A DNA stretch of 49,948 bases, from the NCBI GenBank assembly GCA_003525905.1, contig DQIA01000033.1, positions 9,669-59,616 on the forward strand. The letters are read 5' to 3'. Each line of letters opens with the position of its first letter. The stretch's first letter is position 1. The translations under genes were made by a program, and so were the position numbers. The notes beneath the pieces are model-generated. The model was not told the DNA's origin, did no database searches, and saw nothing but the letters and a program-made list of their open reading frames with translations. This stretch comes from Clostridiales bacterium. Lineage in GTDB: Bacteria; Bacillota; Clostridia; Oscillospirales; Oscillospiraceae. Shown one piece after another: positions 17,111 through 24,700 of the stretch.

Positions 17111-18337
17111 ATGAAACGAATGCTTCGGGCGGCGGCGCTTCTGATCGCTGCCGCCCTTTTGTCTCCGTGCGCGTCGGCCCTGTCGGCCTGCCGCGCCGCC
17201 GTGCTGGACGCGGACACCGGAGAGGTCTGCTTTGCACGCAATGCTTCAGAGCACGCGCTCATCGCCAGCACGACAAAGATCATGACGGGTCTGCTCATCG
17301 CGGAGGACTGCGATACGGATGCCGTTGTCACCGTGCCGCAGGAGGCAGTCGGGATCGAAGGCTCTTCGCTCTATCTCAAGGCGGGGGAGCAGCTCACGGT
17401 CCGCGCTCTGCTCTACGGCCTGCTGCTGCACTCCGGCAACGATGCCGCCGTCGCGCTGGCTCTGGCGCACAGCGGCTCGGTCGGGGCCTTTGTGGAGGCC
17501 ATGAACGGACGGGCGCGGGAGCTTGGCCTGCAGGACACCCATTTTACGAACCCGAACGGTCTGGACGCGCCGGAGCACTATTCCACAGCGCTCGACCTTG
17601 CGCGCCTGACGCGCGCCGCGCTGCAGGTCCCGGCCTTTGCCGAGGTCGTCGCCACGCGGCAGATCACGATCGAGGGGCGCAGCTTTACGAACCACAACCG
17701 CCTTTTGTGGTCTCTGGACGGCGCGATCGGCGTGAAGACAGGCTTCACCCGCGCAGCCGGGCGGACGCTCGTCAGCGCCGTGGAACGGAACGGACGGCGG
17801 CTCATTGCCGTCACGCTGTGCGCGCCGGATGACTGGCAGGATCATGCCTGCCTGTATGACGAGGCGTTTGCCGCCTTTTCCGAGCGTGAAGCGGTGAAGG
17901 CCGGGGCGTGCGTCGCGTCCGTGCCGCTGCTGTCCGGCGGAAGCGCTGCGCTTATGGCAGGGGAGTCCGTCACTTATGCGCTGCGCGACGGGGAAACCGT
18001 TACCGTACGGCCGCTCTGGCCGCGTGTGGCCTTTTCTGCCGGAACGCCCGGCGAACCCGCCGGAGAGGGCGGCGTATTTCTCGGGACGCGCTGCATCGCG
18101 CGCATCCCGCTGCTCTGGGGAGAGTGTACCGATGAGGGAACGAATTCAGAAGATCCTTTCTGCGCGCGGCGTTGCCTCGCGGCGCGCAGCGGAGGAACTG
18201 ATCCGGCAGGGCCGGGTCACGGTAGACGGGGTGCCGTGTGCGCTTGGCGCATCGGCGGAGCCGGACTGCCGGACCATTGCGGTCGATGGCGTTCCCATCC
18301 CGCCTCCGCCGGAGCACGTCTATCTGATGCTTTATAA
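17111..18337 (+). CDS. D-alanyl-D-alanine carboxypeptidase (penicillin-binding protein, DacB/DacF type)
   Basis: Exported serine D,D-carboxypeptidase (peptidase S11) that trims peptidoglycan stem peptides. A signal peptide (MKRMLRAAALLIAAALL) is followed by STTK (residues 53-56), SGN in LLHSGNDAAV and KTG in GVKTGFT, the complete penicilloyl-serine motif set. The ATG at 17120 is an alternative start with better spacing. The frame stays open for 206 bases into rluB, giving about 68 extra residues (EGTNSEDPF to the end) rich in Arg, Gly and Ala that look like out-of-frame translation. A lost stop or frameshift near 18130 is likely, because a TGA in another frame overlaps the rluB ATG exactly. 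Family context (next to ytfJ and scpAB) suggests a role in the spore or general cell wall. Confidence 0.88.
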   Translation: MKRMLRAAALLIAAALLSPCASALSACRAAVLDADTGEVCFARNASEHALIASTTKIMTGLLIAEDCDTDAVVTVPQEAVGIEGSSLYLKAGEQLTVRALLYGLLLHSGNDAAVALALAHSGSVGAFVEAMNGRARELGLQDTHFTNPNGLDAPEHYSTALDLARLTRAALQVPAFAEVVATRQITIEGRSFTNHNRLLWSLDGAIGVKTGFTRAAGRTLVSAVERNGRRLIAVTLCAPDDWQDHACLYDEAFAAFSEREAVKAGACVASVPLLSGGSAALMAGESVTYALRDGETVTVRPLWPRVAFSAGTPGEPAGEGGVFLGTRCIARIPLLWGECTDEGTNSEDPFCARRCLAARSGGTDPAGPGHGRRGAVCAWRIGGAGLPDHCGRWRSHPASAGARLSDAL

Positions 18338-18845
18338 GCCGCGCGGCTATATCACAACGCTGTCGGATGAACGCGGCCGCCGAACGGCCGCCTCGCTCGT
18401 AGACTGCGGCACGCGCGTCTATCCGGTCGGGCGGCTGGACTATGATTCTGAGGGCCTGCTGCTCTTTACGAACGACGGCGCGCTGGCCGACCGGCTGATG
18501 CACCCGCGCCGCGAGATCAGCAAGGTCTATGAGGTCACGGCCCGCGGCCCTCTGGACGGCGCGGCTGAGCGGCTGCGGCGTCCGCTCGTGCTCGACGGTT
18601 ATCGCATCCGCCCGCCGGAGGTCGAGCAGACCGCGCCGGGCCGGTTCCTCATTACGATCCACGAGGGCAGGAACCGCCAGATCCGCCGCATGTGCGCGGC
18701 GGCCGGGCTGGAGGTGCTCCGGCTGCGGCGCATTGCAGAGGGACCGCTGCAGCTCGGAACGCTCACGCCCGGCGCATGGCGTCCGCTCACCGAAGCGGAG
18801 CTTGCCGCGCTGCGGCAGGAATCAGAAGGGGGAGATCCTGTATGA
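18132..18845 (+). CDS. rluB: rRNA pseudouridine synthase, RsuA/RluB family
   Basis: Isomerises a uridine in rRNA to pseudouridine. The N-terminal S4 RNA-binding domain (RIQKILSARGVASRRAAEELI) is followed by the catalytic motif GRLDYDSEGLLLFTNDG and HEGRNRQIRRMC. The product has 237 residues. The start codon lies within the extended carboxypeptidase frame, with GGGGAGAG upstream. The end overlaps the next gene as ATGA. RsuA and RluB cannot be separated with certainty from sequence alone; RluB is favoured by synteny with scpB. Confidence 0.92.
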   Translation: MRERIQKILSARGVASRRAAEELIRQGRVTVDGVPCALGASAEPDCRTIAVDGVPIPPPPEHVYLMLYKPRGYITTLSDERGRRTAASLVDCGTRVYPVGRLDYDSEGLLLFTNDGALADRLMHPRREISKVYEVTARGPLDGAAERLRRPLVLDGYRIRPPEVEQTAPGRFLITIHEGRNRQIRRMCAAAGLEVLRLRRIAEGPLQLGTLTPGAWRPLTEAELAALRQESEGGDPV

Positions 18846-19705
18846 CGGCAGACATCCTGACGAACATACATAACAAGCTGACAACATTCTCCAAGGGCCA
18901 GCGCCGCATCGCGACCTATATTCTGGAGAGCTATGATAAGGCGGCCTTCCTGACGGCGGGCGCGCTCGGCAAGATCACGCAGGTGTCCGAGTCGACGGTC
19001 GTGCGCTTTGCGGCGGAGCTGGGCTATGACGGCTATCCCGCCATGCAGCGCGCGCTGCAGGAAATGGTGCTCAACCGCCTGACCTCCGTGCAGCGCATTG
19101 AGGTCACGGATGAGCGCCTCGGCGAGCAGGACGTCGTCTCGACGATCCTGCAGGCGGATATGGACCGGCTGCGCCATACGAACGAGCATCTCGACCGCGA
19201 GGCCTTCTCCGGCGCGGTGGAGGCCCTGCTGCAGGCGCGCTGCATCTATGTGCTCGGCGTCCGCTCCTCTGCGGCTCTCGCGAGCTCCCTGAGCTATTAC
19301 CTGCACTATATGTTTGAAAACGTCCGACTCATCACGACGCCGTCGACGAGCGAGGTCTTTGAGCAGCTCGTCCGCATCTCGCCGCAGGACGCCGTCATCG
19401 GCATCAGCTTCCCGCGCTACTCCACGGCGACGGGCAAGGCGCTGCAGTACTGCCGCGAGGCAGGCGCGCAGGTCATTGCCCTGACGGACTCCGAAACGGC
19501 CCCTATCGCCCGCAGCGCACACTATCTGCTCACGGCCAAGAGCGACATGGTCTCGCTTGTGGATTCGCTCGTCGCGCCGATGAGCGTTGTCAACGCCCTG
19601 ATCGTCGCGCTGACGTCCCGCCGCAAGCACGAGACCGCGCAGACGCTCGAGCGTCTGGAGCAGGTCTGGGATCAGTACCATGTCTATGAAAAAGTCCACA
19701 TTTGA
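18842..19705 (+). CDS. MurR/RpiR family transcriptional regulator
   Basis: A 287-residue regulator with an N-terminal RpiR-type helix-turn-helix (residues 1-75; FSKGQRRIATYILESYD, then ITQVSESTVVRFAAELGYDGYPAMQRAL) and a C-terminal SIS sugar-phosphate-binding domain (CIYVLGVRSSAALASSLSYYL ... AVIGISFPRYSTAT). Such proteins sense phosphosugars and control their catabolism. No sugar genes are beside it; it sits between rluB (ATGA overlap) and a flavoprotein gene. Its targets are unknown. Confidence 0.9.
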   Translation: MTADILTNIHNKLTTFSKGQRRIATYILESYDKAAFLTAGALGKITQVSESTVVRFAAELGYDGYPAMQRALQEMVLNRLTSVQRIEVTDERLGEQDVVSTILQADMDRLRHTNEHLDREAFSGAVEALLQARCIYVLGVRSSAALASSLSYYLHYMFENVRLITTPSTSEVFEQLVRISPQDAVIGISFPRYSTATGKALQYCREAGAQVIALTDSETAPIARSAHYLLTAKSDMVSLVDSLVAPMSVVNALIVALTSRRKHETAQTLERLEQVWDQYHVYEKVHI

Positions 19706-20912
19706 CGCCGTGATCGTGGGCGGGGGAGCGGCAGGGCTGTTTGCCGCAGTTCAGGCCTCCGCGCGCGGGCGTAGGATCCTCCTGCTCGAAAAAAACAGCC
19801 GCTGCGGGAAAAAGCTTCTCATCACCGGCAAGGGCCGCTGCAATGTCACAAATGCCTGCACCGCCGAAGAGGCGCTGAAAAATATTCCGCGCAACGGGCG
19901 CTTCCTCTACAGCGCCATGGCGGCCTTCCCGCCGGAAGCGGCAATGGCCTTTTTTGAGCAGGGCGGCTGCCCGCTCAAGGTCGAGCGCGGCAACCGCGTG
20001 TTTCCCGTCTCGGACCGCTCCGCCGATATCCTGAATGTGCTGGAGCGTGCGCTCCAGCACGGCGGCGTGGAGCGGCGGCAGACGACGGTAACGGGCCTTT
20101 CGATCGCGGACGGCGCGATAAACGGCGTTCTGACCTCGGACGGCCCGGTCGCATGCAGCACGGTGCTGCTGTGCACCGGCGGCGCGTCCTATCCGCTGAC
20201 CGGCTCGACCGGCGACGGCTACCGTCTGGCGGAGCAGGCCGGGCACACGATCCAGCCGCCGTGCGGCTCGCTCGTGCCGCTCGTGAGCCCGGATGAAGCC
20301 TGCGCCGAGATGCAGGGCCTGTCCCTGCGCAACACGGGCGTGCAGCTCCGCGACGAAAAGGGGAAAACGGTTTATCAGGACTTCGGCGAGCTGCTGTTCA
20401 CGCATTTCGGCGTCTCCGGCCCGACGGTCCTGTCGGCCTCGGCGCATCTGAAGCCGGGGAAGTCCTATTCCCTCGTGCTCGATCTGAAGCCTGCGCTGGA
20501 CGAGGGAAAGCTTGATGCGCGCTTCCTGCGCGATCTCGAGGCCTATGCCAACCGCAGCATGGAAAATGCGCTGGCAGACCTCTTCCCGCACTCCATGATC
20601 CCCGTGCTGCTGCGGCGTGCCGGCATCGACCCGGCGCTGCGCGCCAATTCCCTGACCAGGCAGCAGCGGCGCGCCCTGCTCGAGGAGACGAAGCGCTTTG
20701 TGATCCCCATCTCCGGCACGCGCCCAGTGGAGGAGGCCATTATCACGCGCGGCGGTGTCAGCACAAAGGAGATCGATCCGCGGACGATGGCCTCGAAGCT
20801 TGTGCACGGCCTGTATTTTGCAGGAGAGCTCATCGACTGCGACGCCTATACCGGCGGCTTCAATCTGCAGATCGCATGGGCCACGGCGTATGCAGCGGCA
20901 CAGGAATTGTAA
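19680..20912 (+). CDS. NAD(P)/FAD-dependent oxidoreductase, BaiN/HI0933 family
   Basis: FAD-binding flavoprotein of 410 residues. The N-terminal Rossmann motif is VIVGGGAAGLFAA, followed by the family signature LLITGKGRCNVTNAC. The C-terminal FAD region reads GELIDCDAYTGGFNLQIAWATAYAAA. Relatives include BaiN, linked to bile-acid 7-dehydroxylation, but most family members are conserved in bacteria lacking that pathway and their substrate is unknown, so no bile-acid role is claimed. The start overlaps the RpiR gene by 26 bases; an ATG six bases further in is also possible. Confidence 0.88.
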   Translation: MSMKKSTFDAVIVGGGAAGLFAAVQASARGRRILLLEKNSRCGKKLLITGKGRCNVTNACTAEEALKNIPRNGRFLYSAMAAFPPEAAMAFFEQGGCPLKVERGNRVFPVSDRSADILNVLERALQHGGVERRQTTVTGLSIADGAINGVLTSDGPVACSTVLLCTGGASYPLTGSTGDGYRLAEQAGHTIQPPCGSLVPLVSPDEACAEMQGLSLRNTGVQLRDEKGKTVYQDFGELLFTHFGVSGPTVLSASAHLKPGKSYSLVLDLKPALDEGKLDARFLRDLEAYANRSMENALADLFPHSMIPVLLRRAGIDPALRANSLTRQQRRALLEETKRFVIPISGTRPVEEAIITRGGVSTKEIDPRTMASKLVHGLYFAGELIDCDAYTGGFNLQIAWATAYAAAQEL

Positions 20913-20930
20913 CAGAATATTGAGCGTAAA

Positions 20931-20976
20931 ACAGAGACTGTGCGGCAGGCAACGCACGGTCTCTGTTCACTTTTTT
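20931..20976 (+). terminator. Intrinsic terminator after the flavoprotein gene
   Basis: A 14-bp stem, ACAGAGACTGTGCG (20931-20944) and CGCACGGTCTCTGT (20953-20966) with one G-T pair, is followed by TCAC and TTTTTT (20971-20976). It closes the scpA-to-flavoprotein unit. Confidence 0.92.
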
Positions 20977-21041
20977 CAGTTTTTCCGCTGCGGAGACCGC
21001 AATTTTTGGACGTTTAGCAGGGAATCCTGCACAATTTGAAG

Positions 21042-21070
21042 TTGACAAGAATTTTATTTTCGAGTATAAT
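21042..21070 (+). promoter_or_regulatory. Consensus sigma-A promoter of cmk
   Basis: TTGACA (21042-21047), an exact 17-bp spacer and TATAAT (21065-21070). All twelve bases match consensus, predicting strong constitutive transcription of cmk-plsC-ispH/rpsA from about 21077. Confidence 0.95.
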
Positions 21071-21106
21071 ATTTCTCAGTATTTGAATGGGAGAGCAGGA
21101 TCCAAC

Positions 21107-21790
21107 ATGGAAAAGCAGCATTACAGCATCGCGATCGACGGCCCCGGCGGCGCAGGAAAGAGCACCATTGCGCGCAGAGCCGCGGCGGAGCTTGGCTTTG
21201 TCTATGTCGATACCGGCGCGATCTACCGCGCGGTGGCCTGCGCGGCCCTTTTCCACGGCATCGATCCGTCGGATGAGGCTGCCGTTTCGGCTCTGCTCCC
21301 GTCGCTGCAGCTTGAGCTCCGTTGGACGGAGGACGGCGTGCAGCACGTCTGGCTGAACGGAGCCGATATTTCCTCCGAGCTCCGCACGCCCGCAGTCTCC
21401 ACGGCGGCCTCCCGCGTTTCGGCCCTGCCGGTCGTGCGTCAGTTCCTGCTGGAGCAGCAGCGCGTGGTCGCCCGCACGCATGACGTGATCATGGACGGGC
21501 GCGACATCGGCACGGTCGTTCTGCCGGATGCCGATGTGAAGATATTCCTCTCTGCCTCGCCTGAGGTGCGCGCACGCCGCCGCTGGCTCGAGCTGCAGGA
21601 GAAGGGCGCGCCGGATACCTATGAGGCCGTCCTTGCCGATCTGATCGCCCGCGATGAACGGGATTCCAACCGCGCCATTGCGCCGCTCCGCCCCGCGGAT
21701 GACGCCGTGCTGCTCGATACCTCCGGCATGACGCTGCAGGAGAGCATCGACGCGATCTTAAAGCTCATTCGGAAGAAGGTCACAGTATGA
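21107..21790 (+). CDS. cmk: Cytidylate kinase
   Basis: Phosphorylates CMP and dCMP with ATP. The P-loop is IDGPGGAGKSTIARRAA at the N-terminus, then YVDTGAIYRA for nucleotide binding and VIMDGRDIGTVVLPDADVKIFL, with the LID segment rich in arginine. The 227 residues match the family. The ATG at 21107 is preferred to an in-frame TTG at 21083 because the conserved sequence starts right after it. It overlaps plsC by ATGA. Confidence 0.96.
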   Translation: MEKQHYSIAIDGPGGAGKSTIARRAAAELGFVYVDTGAIYRAVACAALFHGIDPSDEAAVSALLPSLQLELRWTEDGVQHVWLNGADISSELRTPAVSTAASRVSALPVVRQFLLEQQRVVARTHDVIMDGRDIGTVVLPDADVKIFLSASPEVRARRRWLELQEKGAPDTYEAVLADLIARDERDSNRAIAPLRPADDAVLLDTSGMTLQESIDAILKLIRKKVTV

Positions 21791-22404
21791 GCGGTTTTCC
21801 GCAGAAATTCTACCACGCAGTCTTCTGGCCCATCCGCATCCTCATGGGCTTCGCGCATCCGATCGTCCATGTCCGCGGTCTTGCAAATATTCCGGACGGC
21901 CCCGCCGTCATCTGCTGTAATCACAGCTCGTTCTCCGACGCGATCTGGGTGATCGTCTGCTCTCATCAGAAGCGCATTTTCCGCACGATGGCAAAAAAAG
22001 AGCTGTTTTCGCACCGCGTGCTCGGCTGGTTCATTACAAAGCTCGGCGCTTTCCCGGTCGACCGCGAGGCCAACGATATCCATGCCGTGAAAACGGCGCT
22101 CGGCGTGCTGCGCGAGGGGGACAAGCTCCTCATCTTCCCGGAGGGGACGCGCGTGCGCGAGGGGGATGTTTCCCATCCGCATGTCGGCGCCGTGACGTTC
22201 GCCTGCCGGACGGACGCGCCGATCGTTCCGGTGTTCCTGACGCGCAAGAAGCGCTTCTGGGCGCCCCTGACACTCGTGTTCGGCGAAGCCTATCATCCGC
22301 AGTTTGAGGGTCGCCGCCCGTCGTCCGATGAGCTCGAGCACCTGACGCAGGAAATGATGGATAAGTGCTATGCACTCGGAGGCATGCAATGTCCGTCCGC
22401 GTAG
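21787..22404 (+). CDS. plsC: 1-acyl-sn-glycerol-3-phosphate acyltransferase (lysophospholipid acyltransferase family)
   Basis: Transfers an acyl chain to lysophosphatidic acid at the membrane, giving phosphatidic acid. The catalytic HX4D motif is NHSSFSD, and the glycerophosphate-binding block is FPEGTRVREGDV. The 205-residue protein has a hydrophobic N-terminal stretch. It lies between cmk and ispH/rpsA in the usual clostridial order, overlapping both (ATGA upstream, 16 bases downstream). Confidence 0.92.
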   Translation: MSGFPQKFYHAVFWPIRILMGFAHPIVHVRGLANIPDGPAVICCNHSSFSDAIWVIVCSHQKRIFRTMAKKELFSHRVLGWFITKLGAFPVDREANDIHAVKTALGVLREGDKLLIFPEGTRVREGDVSHPHVGAVTFACRTDAPIVPVFLTRKKRFWAPLTLVFGEAYHPQFEGRRPSSDELEHLTQEMMDKCYALGGMQCPSA

Positions 22405-24329
22405 CTGCTTCGGCCGGGTTCTGTTTCGGGGTCGACCGCGCGGTCGGTCTGGTGGAGCAGACCGTGCGCGAAGGAAAGCGCGCCGTCACGCTCGGGCCGA
22501 TCATCCATAACCACCACGTCGTGCAGCATTTTGCCGCGCTCGGCGTGCGGGAGATCGCCTCTCCCGGGGAGGTCCCGGGGGGAAGCGCCGTCATCATCCG
22601 CTCGCACGGCGTCTCGCGCGCCGTCTATGAAGCGCTGCAGGCGCGCGGGCTGGAGATCATCGATGCAACATGCCCGTTCGTCAGCCGCATCCACCGTATC
22701 GTACAGGAGGCTGAGGCAAACGGCCGCCAGCCGCTCATCATCGGCACACCGGAGCACCCGGAGGTCGTGGCCATCGCAGGCTGGTGCAGGCATCCGCTCG
22801 TCTTCCCGGACGGCGAAGCCCTGCAGAAATGGCTCGATGACGACCCAAAACGACACGATCTGCCATTTACCATGGTCTCACAGACCACAAGTACGCAGTT
22901 TTTATGGGATTCCTGCAAGAAAATCGCAAAAAAAGTGTGTACAAATCTTGAGTTTTTTGATACAATATGCAAAGCGACCGAAAATCGACAGGCAGAAGCC
23001 GCTGCGCTGGCTGCGCAGTGCGACGCCATGATCGTGGTCGGCGACCGGAAAAGTTCCAACACCGGGCGTCTGGCGCATATCTGCGCCGCGCATTGCCCGC
23101 AGGTCTTCCTTGTGGACAACGCGTCAGAGCTGGACCTGCCGAAGCTTCGGCAGGCCGGAACCATTGGCATCACAGCAGGAGCTTCGACGCCTGCGTGGAT
23201 AATAAAGGAGGTCAACCACACTATGAGCGAAATCAATACTACCGTTGATGCAGCTGCGGAGGAGAGCTTTGAGGAGCTTCTCGGCCAGGGCATCAAGACT
23301 TTAAATACAGGAGATAAGGTGCTTGGCACTGTTACCGCAATCGGAAACACCGAGATCCAGGTAGACCTGGGCACGAAGCATGCCGGTTACATTCCGTATG
23401 ACGAAGTCAGCGCAGATCCTACCGTCAAGGCGGAGGACATCCTCAAGGTCGGCGATGAGATCGAAGTTTTTGTCGTTCGCGTCAACGATCAGGAGGGCAC
23501 CGTGCAGCTCAGCAAGAAGAAGCTGGACGGCATGAAGGTCTGGGACGACGTTGAGGCCGCTGCCGAAAACAAGGACACGGTCGAAGGCGTTATCACCGAA
23601 GAGAACAAGGGCGGCCTCGTGGCCAACGTGAAGGGCGTTCGCGTCTTCATCCCGGCTTCTCAGACCGGTATCCCCAAGGGCGGCGACATGTCCGCGCTGA
23701 AGGGCCAGACCGTCAAGATGAAGATCACCGAGTTCAACCGCGCTCGCCGCAGAGTCGTCGGCTCCATCCGCATGGTCAACGCCGAGGCCCGTAAGGCTGC
23801 CGTTGAGAAGCTCTGGAGCGAGATCGAGGTCGGCAAGAAGTATCTGGGCACCGTCAAGTCCCTGACTTCCTACGGCGCGTTCGTCGACATCGGCGGTGTG
23901 GACGGCATGGTCCATATCTCCGAGCTGTCCTGGGGCCACATCCGCACGCCGGGTGAGGTCGTGAAGCCCGGTGATCAGATCGAAGTCTTCGTTCTGAAGT
24001 TCGATCCGGAGAAGAAGAAGATCTCCCTCGGCTACAAGACCCCGGAGATGAATCCGTGGAACCAGTTCCTCGCGAAGTACTCCGTTGGCGATGTCGTCAC
24101 CGTGAAGATTGTCAAGCTGGTCGACTTCGGCGCCTTTGCCGAGATCATGCCCGGCGTTGACGGCCTGATCCACATCTCCCAGATCTCTGACCATCGCGTC
24201 GAGAAGGCTTCTGACGCCCTGCAGGAGGGCCAGGAGGTCGAGGCGAAGATCATCGACGTTGACACCGACCGCAAGCGCATCTCTCTGTCCATCCGCGCTC
24301 TGCTCGTTCCGCAGAACGACGAGGACTAA
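22389..24329 (+). CDS. ispH/rpsA: IspH-ribosomal protein S1 fusion (HMBPP reductase / 30S S1)
   Basis: A 646-residue bifunctional protein. Residues 1 to about 285 are the iron-sulfur HMBPP reductase of the MEP isoprenoid pathway, with cluster cysteines C12 (GFCFGV), C95 (DATCPF) and C194 (DTICKATENRQ). After an acidic linker, four S1 RNA-binding repeats follow from about residue 309. The third and fourth are clearest (GTVKSLTSYGAFVDIGGVDGM and VKLVDFGAFAEIMPGVDGL). This fusion is known in Clostridia, and both functions are expected to be essential. The start at 22389 overlaps plsC. The ispH part contains a locally AT-rich stretch (22850-22990) with a promoter-like sequence that could drive the S1 part separately. 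Confidence 0.96.
   Translation: MSVRVAASAGFCFGVDRAVGLVEQTVREGKRAVTLGPIIHNHHVVQHFAALGVREIASPGEVPGGSAVIIRSHGVSRAVYEALQARGLEIIDATCPFVSRIHRIVQEAEANGRQPLIIGTPEHPEVVAIAGWCRHPLVFPDGEALQKWLDDDPKRHDLPFTMVSQTTSTQFLWDSCKKIAKKVCTNLEFFDTICKATENRQAEAAALAAQCDAMIVVGDRKSSNTGRLAHICAAHCPQVFLVDNASELDLPKLRQAGTIGITAGASTPAWIIKEVNHTMSEINTTVDAAAEESFEELLGQGIKTLNTGDKVLGTVTAIGNTEIQVDLGTKHAGYIPYDEVSADPTVKAEDILKVGDEIEVFVVRVNDQEGTVQLSKKKLDGMKVWDDVEAAAENKDTVEGVITEENKGGLVANVKGVRVFIPASQTGIPKGGDMSALKGQTVKMKITEFNRARRRVVGSIRMVNAEARKAAVEKLWSEIEVGKKYLGTVKSLTSYGAFVDIGGVDGMVHISELSWGHIRTPGEVVKPGDQIEVFVLKFDPEKKKISLGYKTPEMNPWNQFLAKYSVGDVVTVKIVKLVDFGAFAEIMPGVDGLIHISQISDHRVEKASDALQEGQEVEAKIIDVDTDRKRISLSIRALLVPQNDED
22938..22966 (+). promoter_or_regulatory. 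Possible internal promoter within ispH
   Basis: TGTACA (22938-22943), a 17-bp spacer and TACAAT (22961-22966) with an extended -10 (TGA before TACAAT) lie in an AT-rich island inside an otherwise GC-rich coding region, upstream of the S1 repeats. No suitable separate start codon with a strong ribosome site was identified beyond the ATG at 23223, which follows AAAGGAGG. Confidence 0.35.
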
Positions 24330-24355
24330 ATTATTCCAATATCGCATTATATTTG

Positions 24356-24385
24356 GTGGAGCAGGTTTGCCTGCTCCACTTTTTT
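24356..24385 (+). terminator. Intrinsic terminator after ispH/rpsA
   Basis: A perfect 10-bp stem, GTGGAGCAGG (24356-24365) and CCTGCTCCAC (24370-24379), with a 4-base loop and six T residues. Confidence 0.95.
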
Positions 24386-24700
24386 ACGTTTTGACGGAGA
24401 AAGACATGGATAATTAACCACGATATGCATATTTTATGAGCCAACCGTGCGTGGAATATGCAGCTATCTCTGTGCAAAATAGACAAAAGTATAAGTTTCC
24501 TGTCCACATAGCAAAAACAAATGTACCAAAAAGAGAAGCCCTGTATTCCAGCTTCTTCCAACCAACGCTTGACGAATGCATGCGCATATGCTACACTACA
24601 AACGTACCACGAGCGGCCTTGCGCCCTCGGGGCATTCAAATTCCTGCCGGTGAGGAAGCCGGCCGGAAAATACTTTCAAAACAAAACCAGGGGTGGCATT
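24386..24700 (+). other. Intergenic leader before the aconitase-citrate lyase operon
   Basis: This 315-bp gap is distinctly AT-richer than its neighbours up to about 24600 and codes for nothing I can support. It holds a palindrome ATATGCATAT (24423-24432), the operon promoter (24569-24597) and a roughly 95-base untranslated leader. The leader has short GC-rich stems (for example GCCGG/CCGGC near 24642-24662) but no U-tract and no riboswitch class I recognise. A regulator site between 24390 and 24560 is plausible but not identifiable. Confidence 0.6.
24569..24597 (+). promoter_or_regulatory. Promoter of the acn-icd-cit operon
   Basis: TTGACG (24569-24574), a 17-bp spacer and TACACT (24592-24597) with an extended -10 (TGC before TACACT). 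It is the only good promoter between the rpsA terminator and the hydratase gene. Confidence 0.8.

Noticed and set aside
19680..20912. Bile-acid 7-dehydroxylation function for the BaiN-like flavoprotein
   Set aside because: The family is broad and no other bai genes are in the window; only the fold can be claimed.
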